64,000 nt of DNA from an uncultured bacterium. GTDB lineage: Bacteria; Bacteroidota; Bacteroidia; Bacteroidales; Bacteroidaceae. Under the pieces are notes generated by a model. It did not search any database and was not told where the DNA came from. It saw nothing but the letters and a program-made list of their open reading frames with translations. Location: NCBI GenBank assembly GCA_905216095.1, contig CAJMSQ010000005.1, forward strand, positions 35,843-99,842, written 5' to 3'. The position numbers and the translations under genes were made by a program. Positions 1-8,330 of this stretch are shown piece by piece. Each line of letters starts with the position of its first letter. Positions within the stretch are counted from its first letter, which is position 1.

Positions 1-1
1 C

Positions 2-973
2 AACGGGGAAGTGTCCACGGTGACCTATTCGCCTTACGCCAACGGCATCTACGGTTATCCTAACGGGACGAAACAGGGAATGGTCAGCATGACACTGTCG
101 AACAACCTCGAGATGAAACTGAAGAGTGACCGCGATTCGACAGGCGAACGCAAGGTTAGTCTCATCGACGAGCTGTCCGGGACGCTCTCTTATAACTTTG
201 CGGCGAAACAACAGCCGTGGAGCGACCTCTCGACCCGCCTGCGGTTGAAACTTTCCAAGAAGTACACATTCTCCATGGCCGCGGTATTCGCCACTTACGC
301 CTATGCGTTCGACAAGAACGGGCGCGTGGTGAAAAGCAACCGCACGGAATGGAGCTACGGACGCTTCGGTCGTTTCCAGGGGATGTCGCAGAATCTTTCC
401 TACACGTTCAACAACCAGACGCTGAACAAGTTCCTCGGATTGCTGAAAGGCAGGAAAACGGACGAAGAAAGCGGCAACGACAAAGTGGATGCCGGGACAG
501 ACGCGGGTGACGCCAACGTAGACCCCGACCTGAAGGCTTCAAGGCAGGGCGGGAACAAGCCCAAGCAAAAGGCAAAGGTGGACGAGGACGGCTATCTGGC
601 TTTCTCCATTCCGTGGTCGCTGACTGTTTCGTACGGCATCACCATGTCCGAGGACCGCTCACGGCAGATAAACGTGCGCAGGATGCGTTATCCCTATTCT
701 TTCACGCAGACCATGAACTTTTCGGGCTATGTGCGCATTGCCGACGGCTGGAACATCACGTTCAGTTCGGGATATGATTTCGACTACCACGAGCTTTCGA
801 TGACGACAGCCTCTGTCTCGCGCGACTTACACTGTTTCGAAATGTCGTGTTCCATCGTATTGCGGCCTTACTCCTCGTTCAACTTCACCTTCCGCGCCCG
901 GGCCAACGAACTGGCCGACGCCCTGAAGTGGGACAAACGCAGTTCGTACAGCACGAACATAGAGTGGTATTGA
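2..973 (+). CDS. lptD: LptD-like outer-membrane LPS assembly protein, 3' part
   Basis: The gene begins before the window: the frame is open from base 2 and ends at the TGA at 971-973, leaving about 323 residues. They alternate hydrophobic and polar residues with many aromatics and end in Tyr, as in an outer-membrane beta barrel. Stretches such as NNLEMKLKSD, SLIDELSGTLSYNF and DLHCFEMS match my memory of the C-terminal barrel of the long LptD/OstA-like proteins of Bacteroidetes. LptD with LptE inserts lipopolysaccharide into the outer leaflet. A charged, low-complexity insert (about residues 150-195) interrupts the barrel and may be an extracellular loop. The N-terminal periplasmic domain is not visible, so the family call rests on the barrel alone. 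Confidence 0.75.
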   Translation, partial: NGEVSTVTYSPYANGIYGYPNGTKQGMVSMTLSNNLEMKLKSDRDSTGERKVSLIDELSGTLSYNFAAKQQPWSDLSTRLRLKLSKKYTFSMAAVFATYAYAFDKNGRVVKSNRTEWSYGRFGRFQGMSQNLSYTFNNQTLNKFLGLLKGRKTDEESGNDKVDAGTDAGDANVDPDLKASRQGGNKPKQKAKVDEDGYLAFSIPWSLTVSYGITMSEDRSRQINVRRMRYPYSFTQTMNFSGYVRIADGWNITFSSGYDFDYHELSMTTASVSRDLHCFEMSCSIVLRPYSSFNFTFRARANELADALKWDKRSSYSTNIEWY

Positions 974-1025
974 CGCGGAAGGCATGTCCGTCCAACTATA
1001 AGACAACTTTACAATCATCACCCAT

Positions 1026-1703
1026 ATGAAGAAAATCCTATTTGTACTGACCGTCGGATGCGGATGCCTGTTCGCGGCTTGCGGGTCTGACGAAAATGAA
1101 GCGCACCAGACTTATTTTTATCCCGACAGGCCGGGTGGGCTGCAACTGTATGCCGACCAGACCGAAGACACGCTGCACATCGTGTCGCTCGACTCGTGGT
1201 CCGTCACGCCTTCGGCCGACTGGCTGAGCGTCAGCCCCGAGGCAGAGAACATTCCTTCGGGATATATCCTCGACCGCCGCATGGATATTTCCGCCACGCC
1301 CAATGTTACGGGAAAGAACCGCGCCGCCGTGCTGTCGGTGAAAGCCTACGAGCACACGCTGTCCGTACCGGTGTCGCAGGCTTCGTGGCTGAATGTCATC
1401 CATCCGCAGGGGGAAATCGACATGACCGCGGACTTCGAGACGCGCAGGCCCTCGTTTGTCATGAACCTGAAGCCGACGACGACCGACACTACCATAGTTT
1501 TCAAGGTCTATGAGGACGGTGCGACGTTGCAGTCGGCCGATCCGTGGATTGTACCCGAGGCCCGGTTGTTCGAGGCCGGCGAGCACAGCGTGCGGCTGAC
1601 CGTGGAAAGCAATCCTGCAGAGCAGGACCGCAGGACGAAACTCACGCTTACGTCGGCCGGCATCAGCACGGAGATTGAAATGAAACAGCCTCCGAGGCAA
1701 TAA
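1026..1703 (+). CDS. BACON-domain lipoprotein
   Basis: This 225-residue protein has a lipoprotein signal peptide with a lipobox ending LFAAC, so Cys19 should be lipidated. The body holds two BACON-like all-beta repeats (about residues 40-120 and 125-225). The first carries the typical core of a WLSVSP motif followed by an ISATPN strand and a VPVSQA ending. BACON domains are common in surface lipoproteins of gut Bacteroidetes, where they are thought to bind glycans or act as spacers; no enzyme domain is present. It lies 52 bases after the LptD-like gene on the same strand and is followed by a strong terminator, so the two may share a transcript. The exact ligand cannot be read from the sequence. 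Confidence 0.8.
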   Translation: MKKILFVLTVGCGCLFAACGSDENEAHQTYFYPDRPGGLQLYADQTEDTLHIVSLDSWSVTPSADWLSVSPEAENIPSGYILDRRMDISATPNVTGKNRAAVLSVKAYEHTLSVPVSQASWLNVIHPQGEIDMTADFETRRPSFVMNLKPTTTDTTIVFKVYEDGATLQSADPWIVPEARLFEAGEHSVRLTVESNPAEQDRRTKLTLTSAGISTEIEMKQPPRQ

Positions 1704-1729
1704 GCCGGCAGGCTCTGCCGCATACATAC

Positions 1730-1769
1730 GGGGGACACGCGCCGACTTGCGGCCTGTGTCCCCCTTTTT
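1730..1769 (+). terminator. Intrinsic terminator after the BACON lipoprotein gene
   Basis: GGGGGACAC (1730-1738) pairs with GTGTCCCCC (1756-1764), followed by a run of five T. Confidence 0.85.
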
Positions 1770-1779
1770 CATTGAAAAT

Positions 1780-1808
1780 GCCGCCGAAGCGCGGGATGCT
1801 TCGGCGGC
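1780..1808 (-). terminator. Hairpin ending the asnA transcript
   Basis: GCCGCCGAAGC (1780-1790) pairs perfectly with GCTTCGGCGGC (1798-1808). On the minus strand it lies 57 bases past the asnA stop and is followed by a short T-rich stretch, so it probably ends asnA between the convergent genes. Confidence 0.6.
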
Positions 1809-1865
1809 AATGCCTTTCGGAACGTGCGGTCCGGCTTCCGGTCACCGGCGGATGCCCGCTCCTCG

Positions 1866-2903
1866 TTATATAAGCATGATGCCCAGTTCCTCACATTCGC
1901 GCCGCATCTCCTCAGGCCAGATGCTGGCCTGGATTTCCCCGATGTGCGCCTTGCCGAGATAGAGCATACAAAGGCGTGACTGCCCGATGCCGCCGCCCAC
2001 ACTGAGGGGCAGCGAGCCTTCGACCAGTCTCCGGTGGAAATAAAGGCCCAGCCGCTCTTCCTTCCCGCTGTCACGGAGTTGCCGGAGCAATGCTTCCTTG
2101 TCCACACGTATGCCCATGGACGAAAGTTCGATGGAGCGACCCAGCACGTTGTTCCACACCAGCAGGTCTCCGTTAAGTCCCGGCAGCCCGTTCTCGGCGA
2201 TGGTCGTGTAGTCGTCGTAGTCCGGCGCGCGCAGGTCGTGGGGCTTGCTGTCGGAAAGCGGGCAACCGATGCCGATGATGAACACCGCGCCCATTTCGCG
2301 CGTGATGGCGTCCTCGCGCTCCTTGGGCGAAAGACCGGGGTAGCGCTTGAGCAGTTCTTCGGCATGGATGAACGTCACGTCCTCGGGCAACGAGGGACGC
2401 AACTGCGGGAAACGCTCGCACACCAGGAACTCCGTGCGCAGCAGCGCGGCATAAATGCAGCGTACCGTGCGTTTGAGGAACGCCAGTGTGCGCTCTTCGG
2501 GACGAATGACGCGCTCCCAGTCCCACTGGTCTACGTAGAGAGAGTGCAGGTTGCCCAGTTCCTCGTCGGCGCGGATGGCGTTCATGTCGGTGTAGATGCC
2601 ATATCCCTGTTCCACATTGTGCTCGGCCAGCGTCAGACGCTTCCACTTGGCCAGCGAGTGTACTACCTCGGCGTGCGCGTCGCCCAGGTCCTTGATGGGG
2701 AAAGTCACCGGACGTTCCGTACCGCTGAGGTCGTCGTTGATACCCAGGCCGCGGAGCACGAACAGCGGGCCGGTGACGCGGCGCAGGCGCAGGCCGGTGG
2801 CCAAATTCTCCTGGAAAAACTCTTTTATCACTTTGATACCCTGTTCCGTCTCGTATTTGTCGAGCAGCGGACGGTATTTTGAAGGACGTATTAGATAACT
2901 CAT
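1866..2903 (-). CDS. asnA: Aspartate--ammonia ligase (asparagine synthetase A)
   Basis: The 345-residue protein matches the ammonia-dependent asparagine synthetase AsnA along its whole length, which is the usual length of about 330-345. It makes asparagine from aspartate, ammonia and ATP in the cytoplasm and has a class II aminoacyl-tRNA synthetase fold. Recognisable blocks are GPLFVLRG, ERPVTFPIKD, LHSLYVDQWDWE, HDLRAPDYDDY and the C-terminal SVGGGIGQSRLCM motif. The start is supported by a consensus promoter 25 bases upstream. The gene is monocistronic, with a terminator-like hairpin after it. A dispersed 255-bp repeat element lies further upstream and points towards it, but asnA has its own promoter. 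Confidence 0.95.
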   Translation of the reverse strand: MSYLIRPSKYRPLLDKYETEQGIKVIKEFFQENLATGLRLRRVTGPLFVLRGLGINDDLSGTERPVTFPIKDLGDAHAEVVHSLAKWKRLTLAEHNVEQGYGIYTDMNAIRADEELGNLHSLYVDQWDWERVIRPEERTLAFLKRTVRCIYAALLRTEFLVCERFPQLRPSLPEDVTFIHAEELLKRYPGLSPKEREDAITREMGAVFIIGIGCPLSDSKPHDLRAPDYDDYTTIAENGLPGLNGDLLVWNNVLGRSIELSSMGIRVDKEALLRQLRDSGKEERLGLYFHRRLVEGSLPLSVGGGIGQSRLCMLYLGKAHIGEIQASIWPEEMRRECEELGIMLI

Positions 2904-2927
2904 GGTTTCAAATTGCTATTTTCGGCA

Positions 2928-2958
2928 CAAAAATACGTATTTATTTGACATAGACAAA
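2928..2958 (-). promoter_or_regulatory. asnA promoter
   Basis: On the minus strand TTTG (2958-2955) is followed after 19 bases by TATTTTTG (2935-2928), a full match to the Bacteroides promoter consensus. Confidence 0.85.
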
Positions 2959-3122
2959 GCATATTTGCACTCTTTTTGTCAGGTTTCGTGCCGGCGGATG
3001 CCGGCCGGAAACGTGCAGGCGGCTTTTGCGCGTCTCTTTTTCTCCGGCCGGAAACGCTTCACCGCCGGCCGGACTTCCGTCTGCGCGGGCAACGAGTTCG
3101 GGAACGGCTTCCGTTGCCGACC
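2959..3122. other. Intergenic, CCGG-rich, no gene seen
   Basis: This stretch between the asnA promoter and the repeat element has two direct copies of CCGGCCGGAAACG (3001-3013 and 3044-3056) and a third related CCGGCCGG a little further on. I see no gene or clear signal. Confidence 0.4.
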
Positions 3123-3377
3123 GACATTAACATTTTTAACTTTTCTGTACTTTTGGCGCGGCGTACATGGCTTGTAGTTTCGCCTACATGCAGGGACGGG
3201 AAACGCTACATGGCATGTACGAAAAACTACATGGCACATAGAAAATCCTTTTCCACGGGAAAATTCGGCGTAAACCGGGCCTGCGGGCACGAAAAAAGGG
3301 CGGTTTCACGCCGCCCCCGTACTTCCGTAGTGCAAAGATAATACATTTTTCGCCCAAAAGCAAATTGTGTTAAAATC
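3123..3377 (-). repeat. Phased-palindrome element, copy 1
   Basis: This is a 255-bp member of a dispersed intergenic family. Read on the minus strand it starts with GATTTTAACACAATTTGC, which contains the promoter TTTG (3364-3361), 20 bases, TATCTTTG (3340-3333). A hairpin GGGCGG/CCGCCC (3298-3303 with 3311-3316) with a run of six T follows, so any transcript should end after about 40 nt. Four 15-bp inverted-repeat sites then start at 3163, 3184, 3206 and 3227 in plus coordinates, giving 21/22/21 bp spacing. The other end is GACATTAACATTTTTAAC. The element sits upstream of asnA and points towards it. Confidence 0.85.
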
Positions 3378-3627
3378 CACGGCGGCCACGCGGAACGGCA
3401 TGGCATCCGGTGGCGGAAAACAGGCTTCCGTATGCCGGAATGTGCCTTCCGGGCCGAAAAATGCCCCGGAAAAGCCGGAAAACGTTTCAATGGAAACAAA
3501 TTTGTCCGCAGCTGCAAGCGCTTAACCATCAGTCGGATAAGAAAACAAGGCCCGGAAAATTTAGAGAAATTAACCTCGCCGGAAGAAACATTTAGACAAA
3601 AAAGCGGACACTTCAGCGAGAATTACG
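3378..3627. other. Intergenic with no recognisable feature
   Basis: About 250 bases between the repeat element and the promoter of the small TPR gene. I see no gene, hairpin with a T-run, or repeat here. Confidence 0.4.
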
Positions 3628-3635
3628 TACCTTTG
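3628..3635 (+). promoter_or_regulatory. -7 box of the kor operon promoter
   Basis: TACCTTTG fits the TAnnTTTG box; no good TTTG lies at the -33 position. It argues against a GTG/ATG start at 3635/3638 and for the ATG at 3659. Confidence 0.55.
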
Positions 3636-3658
3636 TGATGCTTGAAAACAGGCCGGAC

Positions 3659-3934
3659 ATGGAAAGTTTCTACCATACCATAAAACGCGCCATCGACGGC
3701 GGGGACATCGGGCAGGCACGGCTTCTCATCGACATGGCGCTGAGAAAGACGCCCGAAGACCCGAAGCTGCATTACCTGAAAGGCTGCACCTACCTGAAAA
3801 CCGGGCATTGGCACAAGGCCATGAACAGCTTCATGCGCAGCAGGACGGCCGACGGAAACGCTGCGGCCGGGGAAATGATTGATATGCTCGACGGCATCAT
3901 GAATTTCTACCACAAGGACCTTTACAACCCATAG
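3659..3934 (+). CDS. Small tetratricopeptide-repeat protein
   Basis: The 91-residue protein carries about one and a half TPR units: the helix pair around ALRKTPEDPKLHYLKGCTYL and AMNSFMRSRTADG. It has no signal peptide, so it is cytoplasmic. I chose the ATG at 3659 because a -7 box overlaps the earlier possible starts. The N-terminus (MESFYHTIKRAIDGGD) and the C-terminal NFYHKDLYNP resemble a small TPR protein that I recall sitting in front of the ferredoxin oxidoreductase genes in Bacteroides. It lies 59 bases before the ferredoxin-KorA gene, probably in one operon. A role in assembly of that enzyme is possible but is only inferred from position. Confidence 0.75.
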   Translation: MESFYHTIKRAIDGGDIGQARLLIDMALRKTPEDPKLHYLKGCTYLKTGHWHKAMNSFMRSRTADGNAAAGEMIDMLDGIMNFYHKDLYNP

Positions 3935-3993
3935 GCCGCAAATACAAAGAATAACGACAGGGAAAAACATCCCACAGCCATACATTATAATTA

Positions 3994-5400
3994 ATGAGCA
4001 AGACAAAAGGAACCATCGTGATAGACACGGACAGATGCAAGGGCTGCAACCTTTGCGTGATTGCCTGTCCGACGAACACGCTTGCACTGACCGCCGACGA
4101 GGTGAACCATAAAGGCTATGCCTACAGCCGGATGGTGGCCGATACGTGCATAGGCTGCGGTTCGTGCGCCATAGTCTGTCCCGATGCCTGCATAACGGTT
4201 TACAAGGAAGGCGGTGCGAAAACCGCCGCGCCGGCACCGGTGGAAAACGCCGGCGGCGACGTATGCGCAGATGCCGGATGCGCGCAGCCGGATGTACCGG
4301 CGGGCCAACCGGAAACGGACGGCGACGCAGCGGAAGTCATGTTGATGAAAGGAAACGAGGCCATCGCACACGCGGCCATACGTTGCGGATGCGACGGATA
4401 CTTCGGTTATCCCATAACCCCGCAGAGTGAGGTGCTCGAGACGCTGGCCGAGCTGAAACCCTGGGAGATGACCGGCATGGTCGTGCTGCAAGCCGAAAGC
4501 GAGATAGCCTCCATCAACATGCTCTACGGCGGAGGCGGGACGGGAAAGCGCGTCATGACTTCGTCGTCGAGCGTCGGCATCGCCCTCATGCAGGAAGGCA
4601 TCAGCTACATGGCGGGGGCCGAGGTTCCGGGACTGATTGTGAACGTACAGCGCGGCGGCCCGGGGCTCGGAACCATACAGCCGTCGCAGAGTGACTACAA
4701 CCAAGCGACGCGCGGCGGCGGCAACGGCGACTACAACGTCATCGTACTTGCCCCCAACAGCGTACAGGAGATGGCCGACTTCGTGGACCTGGGCTTCCAA
4801 CTGGCCTTCCGCTATCGCACGCCTGCCATGATACTTTCCGATGGCGTAATAGGTCAGATGATGGAGAAGGTGGTATTGCCTCCCTACAAGCCACGCCGCA
4901 GCGAGGAAGACATAGCCCGCGAATGCCCGTGGGCGGCCAACGGCCACAAACTGCGCGGCAGGAAACCGAACATCATCACCTCGCTCGAACTTGACCCCGC
5001 GGAAATGGAGAAAAGAAACCTGCACCTGCAGGCCAAGTACCGGGAAATCGAGGCCAACGAGGTGCGCTGCGAAACCATCTCCTGCGAAGATGCCGACTAC
5101 ATGATAGTCGCGTTCGGCTCGGCGGCACGTATCTCGCAGAAGGCCATGGAAACGGCCCGCCGCAAGGGACTTAAGGTCGGCTTGTTCCGGCCCGTGACGC
5201 TCTGGCCCTTCCCCAAGAATGAAATACACCGGTTGTCGCAGCACATGAAAGGCATCCTGACCGTCGAAATCAACGCCGGGCAGATGGTATATGACGTCCG
5301 CGCGGCAGCAGATGCAGATGTGCCCGTGCGTCACTTCGGACGTTTGGGCGGCATTGTGCCCGACCCCGACGAAATTGTCGCCGAACTTGAAAAATTCTAA
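3994..5400 (+). CDS. korA: 2-oxoacid:ferredoxin oxidoreductase alpha subunit fused to a 2[4Fe-4S] ferredoxin
   Basis: The 468-residue protein joins two parts of the oxidoreductase that converts 2-oxoglutarate (or a related 2-oxoacid) and CoA to acyl-CoA with ferredoxin as electron acceptor. Residues 1-70 are a bacterial ferredoxin with two CxxCxxCxxxC clusters (Cys15/18/21/25 and Cys52/55/58/62). Residues 75-112 are an Ala/Pro/Gly-rich linker with Cys91 and Cys96. From about residue 113 to the end is the alpha subunit, with GYFGYPITPQSE, QAESEIASINML and QRGGPGLGT blocks. The frame is open throughout. The two functions are commonly separate genes (korD/korA). The beta and gamma subunits follow. 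Substrate choice between 2-oxoglutarate and branched 2-oxoacids cannot be settled from sequence. Confidence 0.88.
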   Translation: MSKTKGTIVIDTDRCKGCNLCVIACPTNTLALTADEVNHKGYAYSRMVADTCIGCGSCAIVCPDACITVYKEGGAKTAAPAPVENAGGDVCADAGCAQPDVPAGQPETDGDAAEVMLMKGNEAIAHAAIRCGCDGYFGYPITPQSEVLETLAELKPWEMTGMVVLQAESEIASINMLYGGGGTGKRVMTSSSSVGIALMQEGISYMAGAEVPGLIVNVQRGGPGLGTIQPSQSDYNQATRGGGNGDYNVIVLAPNSVQEMADFVDLGFQLAFRYRTPAMILSDGVIGQMMEKVVLPPYKPRRSEEDIARECPWAANGHKLRGRKPNIITSLELDPAEMEKRNLHLQAKYREIEANEVRCETISCEDADYMIVAFGSAARISQKAMETARRKGLKVGLFRPVTLWPFPKNEIHRLSQHMKGILTVEINAGQMVYDVRAAADADVPVRHFGRLGGIVPDPDEIVAELEKF

Positions 5401-5410
5401 CACCGCAAAG

Positions 5411-5779
5411 ATGAACGACAACAGCAACGACATACTCGAACGCCTGAAACACCCCGAACGGGAAGCACAGAGACGGCAAGACAACAACCGCCTGTTCCTG
5501 CGCAACATACTGAACGGCGTGTTCATGCTCATGGCCGCCACAGCCATGATAGGTCTGCTCGTCACCTGGAAGTCGCCGCAACAGCCCACATGGTGCTACA
5601 TCCTGGGACTGTCGGCGGTAGTGGTGAAAATGTGCGAGGCCATGCTCCGTATGCCGGGCATGAAACAGACTCCGCGCCATCCGCGCTCTGCCGGGAGCAC
5701 ACTCCCTTCCGGCAACCCCGGGGCTGCATCCGACGGCAAGCCGCATGAGGGGAAGCAGGACGGGCCCGCTAATTCCTGA
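5411..5779 (+). CDS. Small two-helix membrane protein of the kor operon
   Basis: I do not recognise a named family. The start at 5411 is 10 bases after the korA stop. The 122-residue product has a charged N-terminus, two membrane helices (about residues 29-52, LNGVFMLMAATAMIGLLVTW, and 58-77, CYILGLSAVVVKMCEAML) and a hydrophilic Pro/Gly/Ser-rich tail of about 40 residues. Its place between the alpha and beta subunit genes suggests it is co-expressed with the enzyme, perhaps as a membrane tether or assembly factor. That is inference from context alone. Confidence 0.7.
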   Translation: MNDNSNDILERLKHPEREAQRRQDNNRLFLRNILNGVFMLMAATAMIGLLVTWKSPQQPTWCYILGLSAVVVKMCEAMLRMPGMKQTPRHPRSAGSTLPSGNPGAASDGKPHEGKQDGPANS

Positions 5780-5877
5780 CGCAGGGCCGCGGAGACCGGA
5801 AACTGGGACAAAAGCATCCGTCAGAAGGACAAGAGAAACCAAGACTATATTTCGAGAACCTACATACACACCCGAAC

Positions 5878-6678
5878 ATGAGCGAAACCATATATCCGGA
5901 AAACGAACGGCCGGCCACGATGAACAATGACCTGGTGAAGCCGGAAAACATCGTACAGAAGAAGCCGGAACTCATGAACGACGTGAGCATGCACTACTGT
6001 CCGGGCTGCTCGCACGGCGTGGTGCACAAACTCATCGCCGAGGTCATTGCCGAAATGGGCATGGAAGAGAAAACCATCGGCATCAGTCCCGTCGGTTGTG
6101 CCGTATTCGCGTACCGCTACATCGACATCGACTGGCAGGAAGCTGCCCACGGACGCGCGCCGGCATTGGCATGTGCCAGCAAGAGACTGTGGCCCGACCG
6201 CCTCGTCTTCACCTATCAGGGCGACGGAGACCTGGCCTGCATCGGCACGGCCGAGACCATCCACGCACTGAACCGCGGCGACAACATCACCATCATATTC
6301 GTAAACAATGCCATCTACGGAATGACGGGCGGGCAGATGGCGCCTACGACGCTCTTGGGCATGAAAACGGCGACCTGTCCCTATGGAAGAACTCCCGAGA
6401 TACACGGTTTCCCGTTGAAAATAACGGAAATCGCCGCCCAGCTCGAAGGTACGTGCTACGTGACGCGGCAAAGCGTGCACAACGTGGCGGCCATCCGAAA
6501 GGCAAAGCGGGCCATCCGAAAGGCTTTCGAGAACTCGATGCAAGGACGTGGCTCCAATCTCGTCGAAATTGTAAGCACATGCTCGTCCGGATGGAAGATG
6601 ACGCCCGCCAAGGCCAATGAATGGATGGCGGAGAACATGTTCGCTTACTACCATGTGGGCGACCTGAAAGACGTATAA
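5878..6678 (+). CDS. korB: 2-oxoacid:ferredoxin oxidoreductase beta subunit
   Basis: The 266-residue protein is the thiamine-diphosphate-binding subunit. It shows HYCPGCSHG (residues 39-46), the ISPVGCAVF block and the ThDP/Mg motif starting GDGDLACIG (115-123) and closing at FVNNAIYG (141-148). Length fits family members plus a short N-terminal extension (residues 1-33) that could be trimmed if Met15 is the true start. It works with the alpha subunit encoded upstream and the gamma subunit downstream in a cytoplasmic complex. The 98-base gap before it has no evident terminator, so it should be in the same operon. Confidence 0.92.
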   Translation: MSETIYPENERPATMNNDLVKPENIVQKKPELMNDVSMHYCPGCSHGVVHKLIAEVIAEMGMEEKTIGISPVGCAVFAYRYIDIDWQEAAHGRAPALACASKRLWPDRLVFTYQGDGDLACIGTAETIHALNRGDNITIIFVNNAIYGMTGGQMAPTTLLGMKTATCPYGRTPEIHGFPLKITEIAAQLEGTCYVTRQSVHNVAAIRKAKRAIRKAFENSMQGRGSNLVEIVSTCSSGWKMTPAKANEWMAENMFAYYHVGDLKDV

Positions 6679-6743
6679 CTGCAAACCGCATACGGAGGCG
6701 GCCTGCCGCGAAAGCGGAGAACCGGCTCCGGCACACCTACATC

Positions 6744-7286
6744 ATGAAACAAGAAATAATCATATCGGGATTCGGCGGACAAGGCGTACTTTCCATGGGA
6801 AAAATACTGGCCTACGCCGCGCTCATGGAGGGCAAGGAGGTAACTTGGATGCCGGCGTACGGGCCCGAGCAGAGGGGAGGAACTGCCAACGTGACGGTAA
6901 TCGTCAGTGACGAGCGCATATCCTCGCCCATCCTCAGCCGATACGACACGGCCATACTGCTCAACCAGCCTTCGATAGACAAATTCCTGCCTAAAGTTAA
7001 GCCTGGCGGAACCGTCATATATGACAGTTTCGGCATCATCGACAGGCCCGCGCGGCCGGACGTGGCCTGCTATCACACGAATGCCATGGAGACGGCAGCC
7101 GAGATGAAGATGATGAAAGGATTCAATATGTTCGTGCTCGGCGGACTGCTGAAAGTGCATCCCATCGTCACGCTCGAGAACGTCATGAAGGCACTCCGCA
7201 AGACCTTGCCCGAGCGGCACCACCGCCTGCTCCCCATGAACGAACAGGCCATTGTCAAGGGAATGGAAATCATCTGCCGGGAATGA
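6744..7286 (+). CDS. korC: 2-oxoacid:ferredoxin oxidoreductase gamma subunit
   Basis: The 180-residue protein starts MKQEIIISGFGGQGVLSMGK, the typical start of the gamma domain of 2-oxoacid:ferredoxin oxidoreductases, and carries the MPAYGPEQRGGTANV block. I chose the ATG at 6744 because the upstream extension of that frame overlaps korB and is unlike the family. It completes the enzyme with the fused ferredoxin-alpha and the beta subunit. It lies 65 bases after korB. Together these genes give an oxygen-sensitive, reversible link between 2-oxoacids and acyl-CoA, as used in the incomplete TCA pathway of anaerobic Bacteroidales. Confidence 0.92.
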   Translation: MKQEIIISGFGGQGVLSMGKILAYAALMEGKEVTWMPAYGPEQRGGTANVTVIVSDERISSPILSRYDTAILLNQPSIDKFLPKVKPGGTVIYDSFGIIDRPARPDVACYHTNAMETAAEMKMMKGFNMFVLGGLLKVHPIVTLENVMKALRKTLPERHHRLLPMNEQAIVKGMEIICRE

Positions 7287-7403
7287 ACGGCAGGAAGCCG
7301 CCCGCAAGGGCGGACAGAGTATATAAAAACAAACGGAAACCTTTTAGAAAAACGCCTCTAAGACTTCGCAGGGCGGAACGGCCGCGGAGGAGGCATTACC
7401 ATT

Positions 7404-7667
7404 ATGGCAAACAGAAGAAGACTGAAGAAAAGCATCAACCTCATCTGCGGTGAGCTGTTCGCTGACTGCGTTGCACTGAGCCTGTGCGGACACGATGAAG
7501 AAGAGAAACTGAAAAATATCATGGCCGAGGTGCTTGCTCTTCACGGAGAGTACATATCGCGCATCAGCCACACGGAGAAGGGGCAGGAACGTCTCTTCTA
7601 CAAGAAACTGCGTGAGGAGTTCACTGAAAAGGCCAACGCGCTGAGCGACGCCATCGTCAAGGTTTAA
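7404..7667 (+). CDS. Conserved hypothetical helical protein
   Basis: This 87-residue protein has no named domain that I know. It is mostly helical and charged, with the stretches INLICGELFADCVALSLCG and EYISRISHTEKG. I recall very similar small proteins annotated as hypothetical across Bacteroidales. A good purine-rich ribosome site (GGAGGAGG) lies 11 bases before the ATG, which is rare in this window. It has no signal peptide or membrane helix. It is 117 bases after korC and 57 bases before the acyltransferase gene. Function is unknown. Confidence 0.7.
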   Translation: MANRRRLKKSINLICGELFADCVALSLCGHDEEEKLKNIMAEVLALHGEYISRISHTEKGQERLFYKKLREEFTEKANALSDAIVKV

Positions 7668-7724
7668 TCTGCGTTCCGCCATGTCGGGATACCGGCGTGG
7701 CGGAACGGGACAAGCACTCCCGTC

Positions 7725-8282
7725 ATGCTGCAAGCTATCTGCCGGAAACTCTTTTTCGGTCTCATGGGCTGGAAAGAGAACGTTACGGTCGCGCGTCACG
7801 ACAAGTGTGTCATCTGCGTGGCTCCCCATACCAGTAACTGGGACTTCATTATTGCGAAACTCTACTATTGGGCCATCGGCCGCCAGGCCGGTTTCCTGAT
7901 GAAGAAAGAATGGTTTGTCGGTCCGTTGGGCTATATCTTCAGGCGCATGGGCGGCGTTCCCGTGGAGCGGAGCCGCAAGTCGAGCCTCACGGACAGCCTG
8001 GCCGAATACGCAAGAGCGGCCGGGCGCTTCGAACTTGCCGTCACGCCCGAAGGAACCCGCTCGCTCGTACACACTTGGAAGCGCGGATTCTATTTTATCG
8101 CCCTGAAAGCGGACCTGCCCATCATGCTCTACGCCATCGACTACGGGAAAAAGACAATCAGCTGCACGAAAACGATTGTCCCGAGCGGTGATGTGGAAGC
8201 CGACATGCGGACCATCATGGCGTATTACAGACCTTTCAAAGGCAAGCACCCCGAAAAGTTCGCCGTAGAGGAACTTGATTGA
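7725..8282 (+). CDS. PlsC-like acyltransferase
   Basis: The 185-residue protein is a member of the 1-acylglycerol-3-phosphate acyltransferase superfamily. It has the HX4D catalytic motif HTSNWD (residues 35-40), a GGVPVERSR block that fits the second motif, and the TPEGTRS motif (about 108-114). Such enzymes transfer acyl groups to lysophosphatidate or related lipid acceptors at the inner membrane. It is shorter than PlsC itself (about 240 residues), so it may act on another acceptor. It probably shares a transcript with the small gene before it. A repeat element begins 49 bases after its stop and converges on it. Confidence 0.85.
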   Translation: MLQAICRKLFFGLMGWKENVTVARHDKCVICVAPHTSNWDFIIAKLYYWAIGRQAGFLMKKEWFVGPLGYIFRRMGGVPVERSRKSSLTDSLAEYARAAGRFELAVTPEGTRSLVHTWKRGFYFIALKADLPIMLYAIDYGKKTISCTKTIVPSGDVEADMRTIMAYYRPFKGKHPEKFAVEELD

Positions 8283-8330
8283 AGTTTCCCTCGGGGAATG
8301 TCGCGCGGGAACGGCCGGAGTCCGGTTTTT

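Noticed and set aside
3123..3377. The elements as recent insertion sequences
   Set aside because: No reading frame for a transposase, no clear target duplication at the six flanks, and divergence between copies outside the fixed motifs.
3991..5589. A 532-codon open frame on the strand opposite korA
   Set aside because: It is a GC-rich antisense shadow: composition is His/Arg/Val-heavy with no motif, while the korA frame has clear catalytic blocks.
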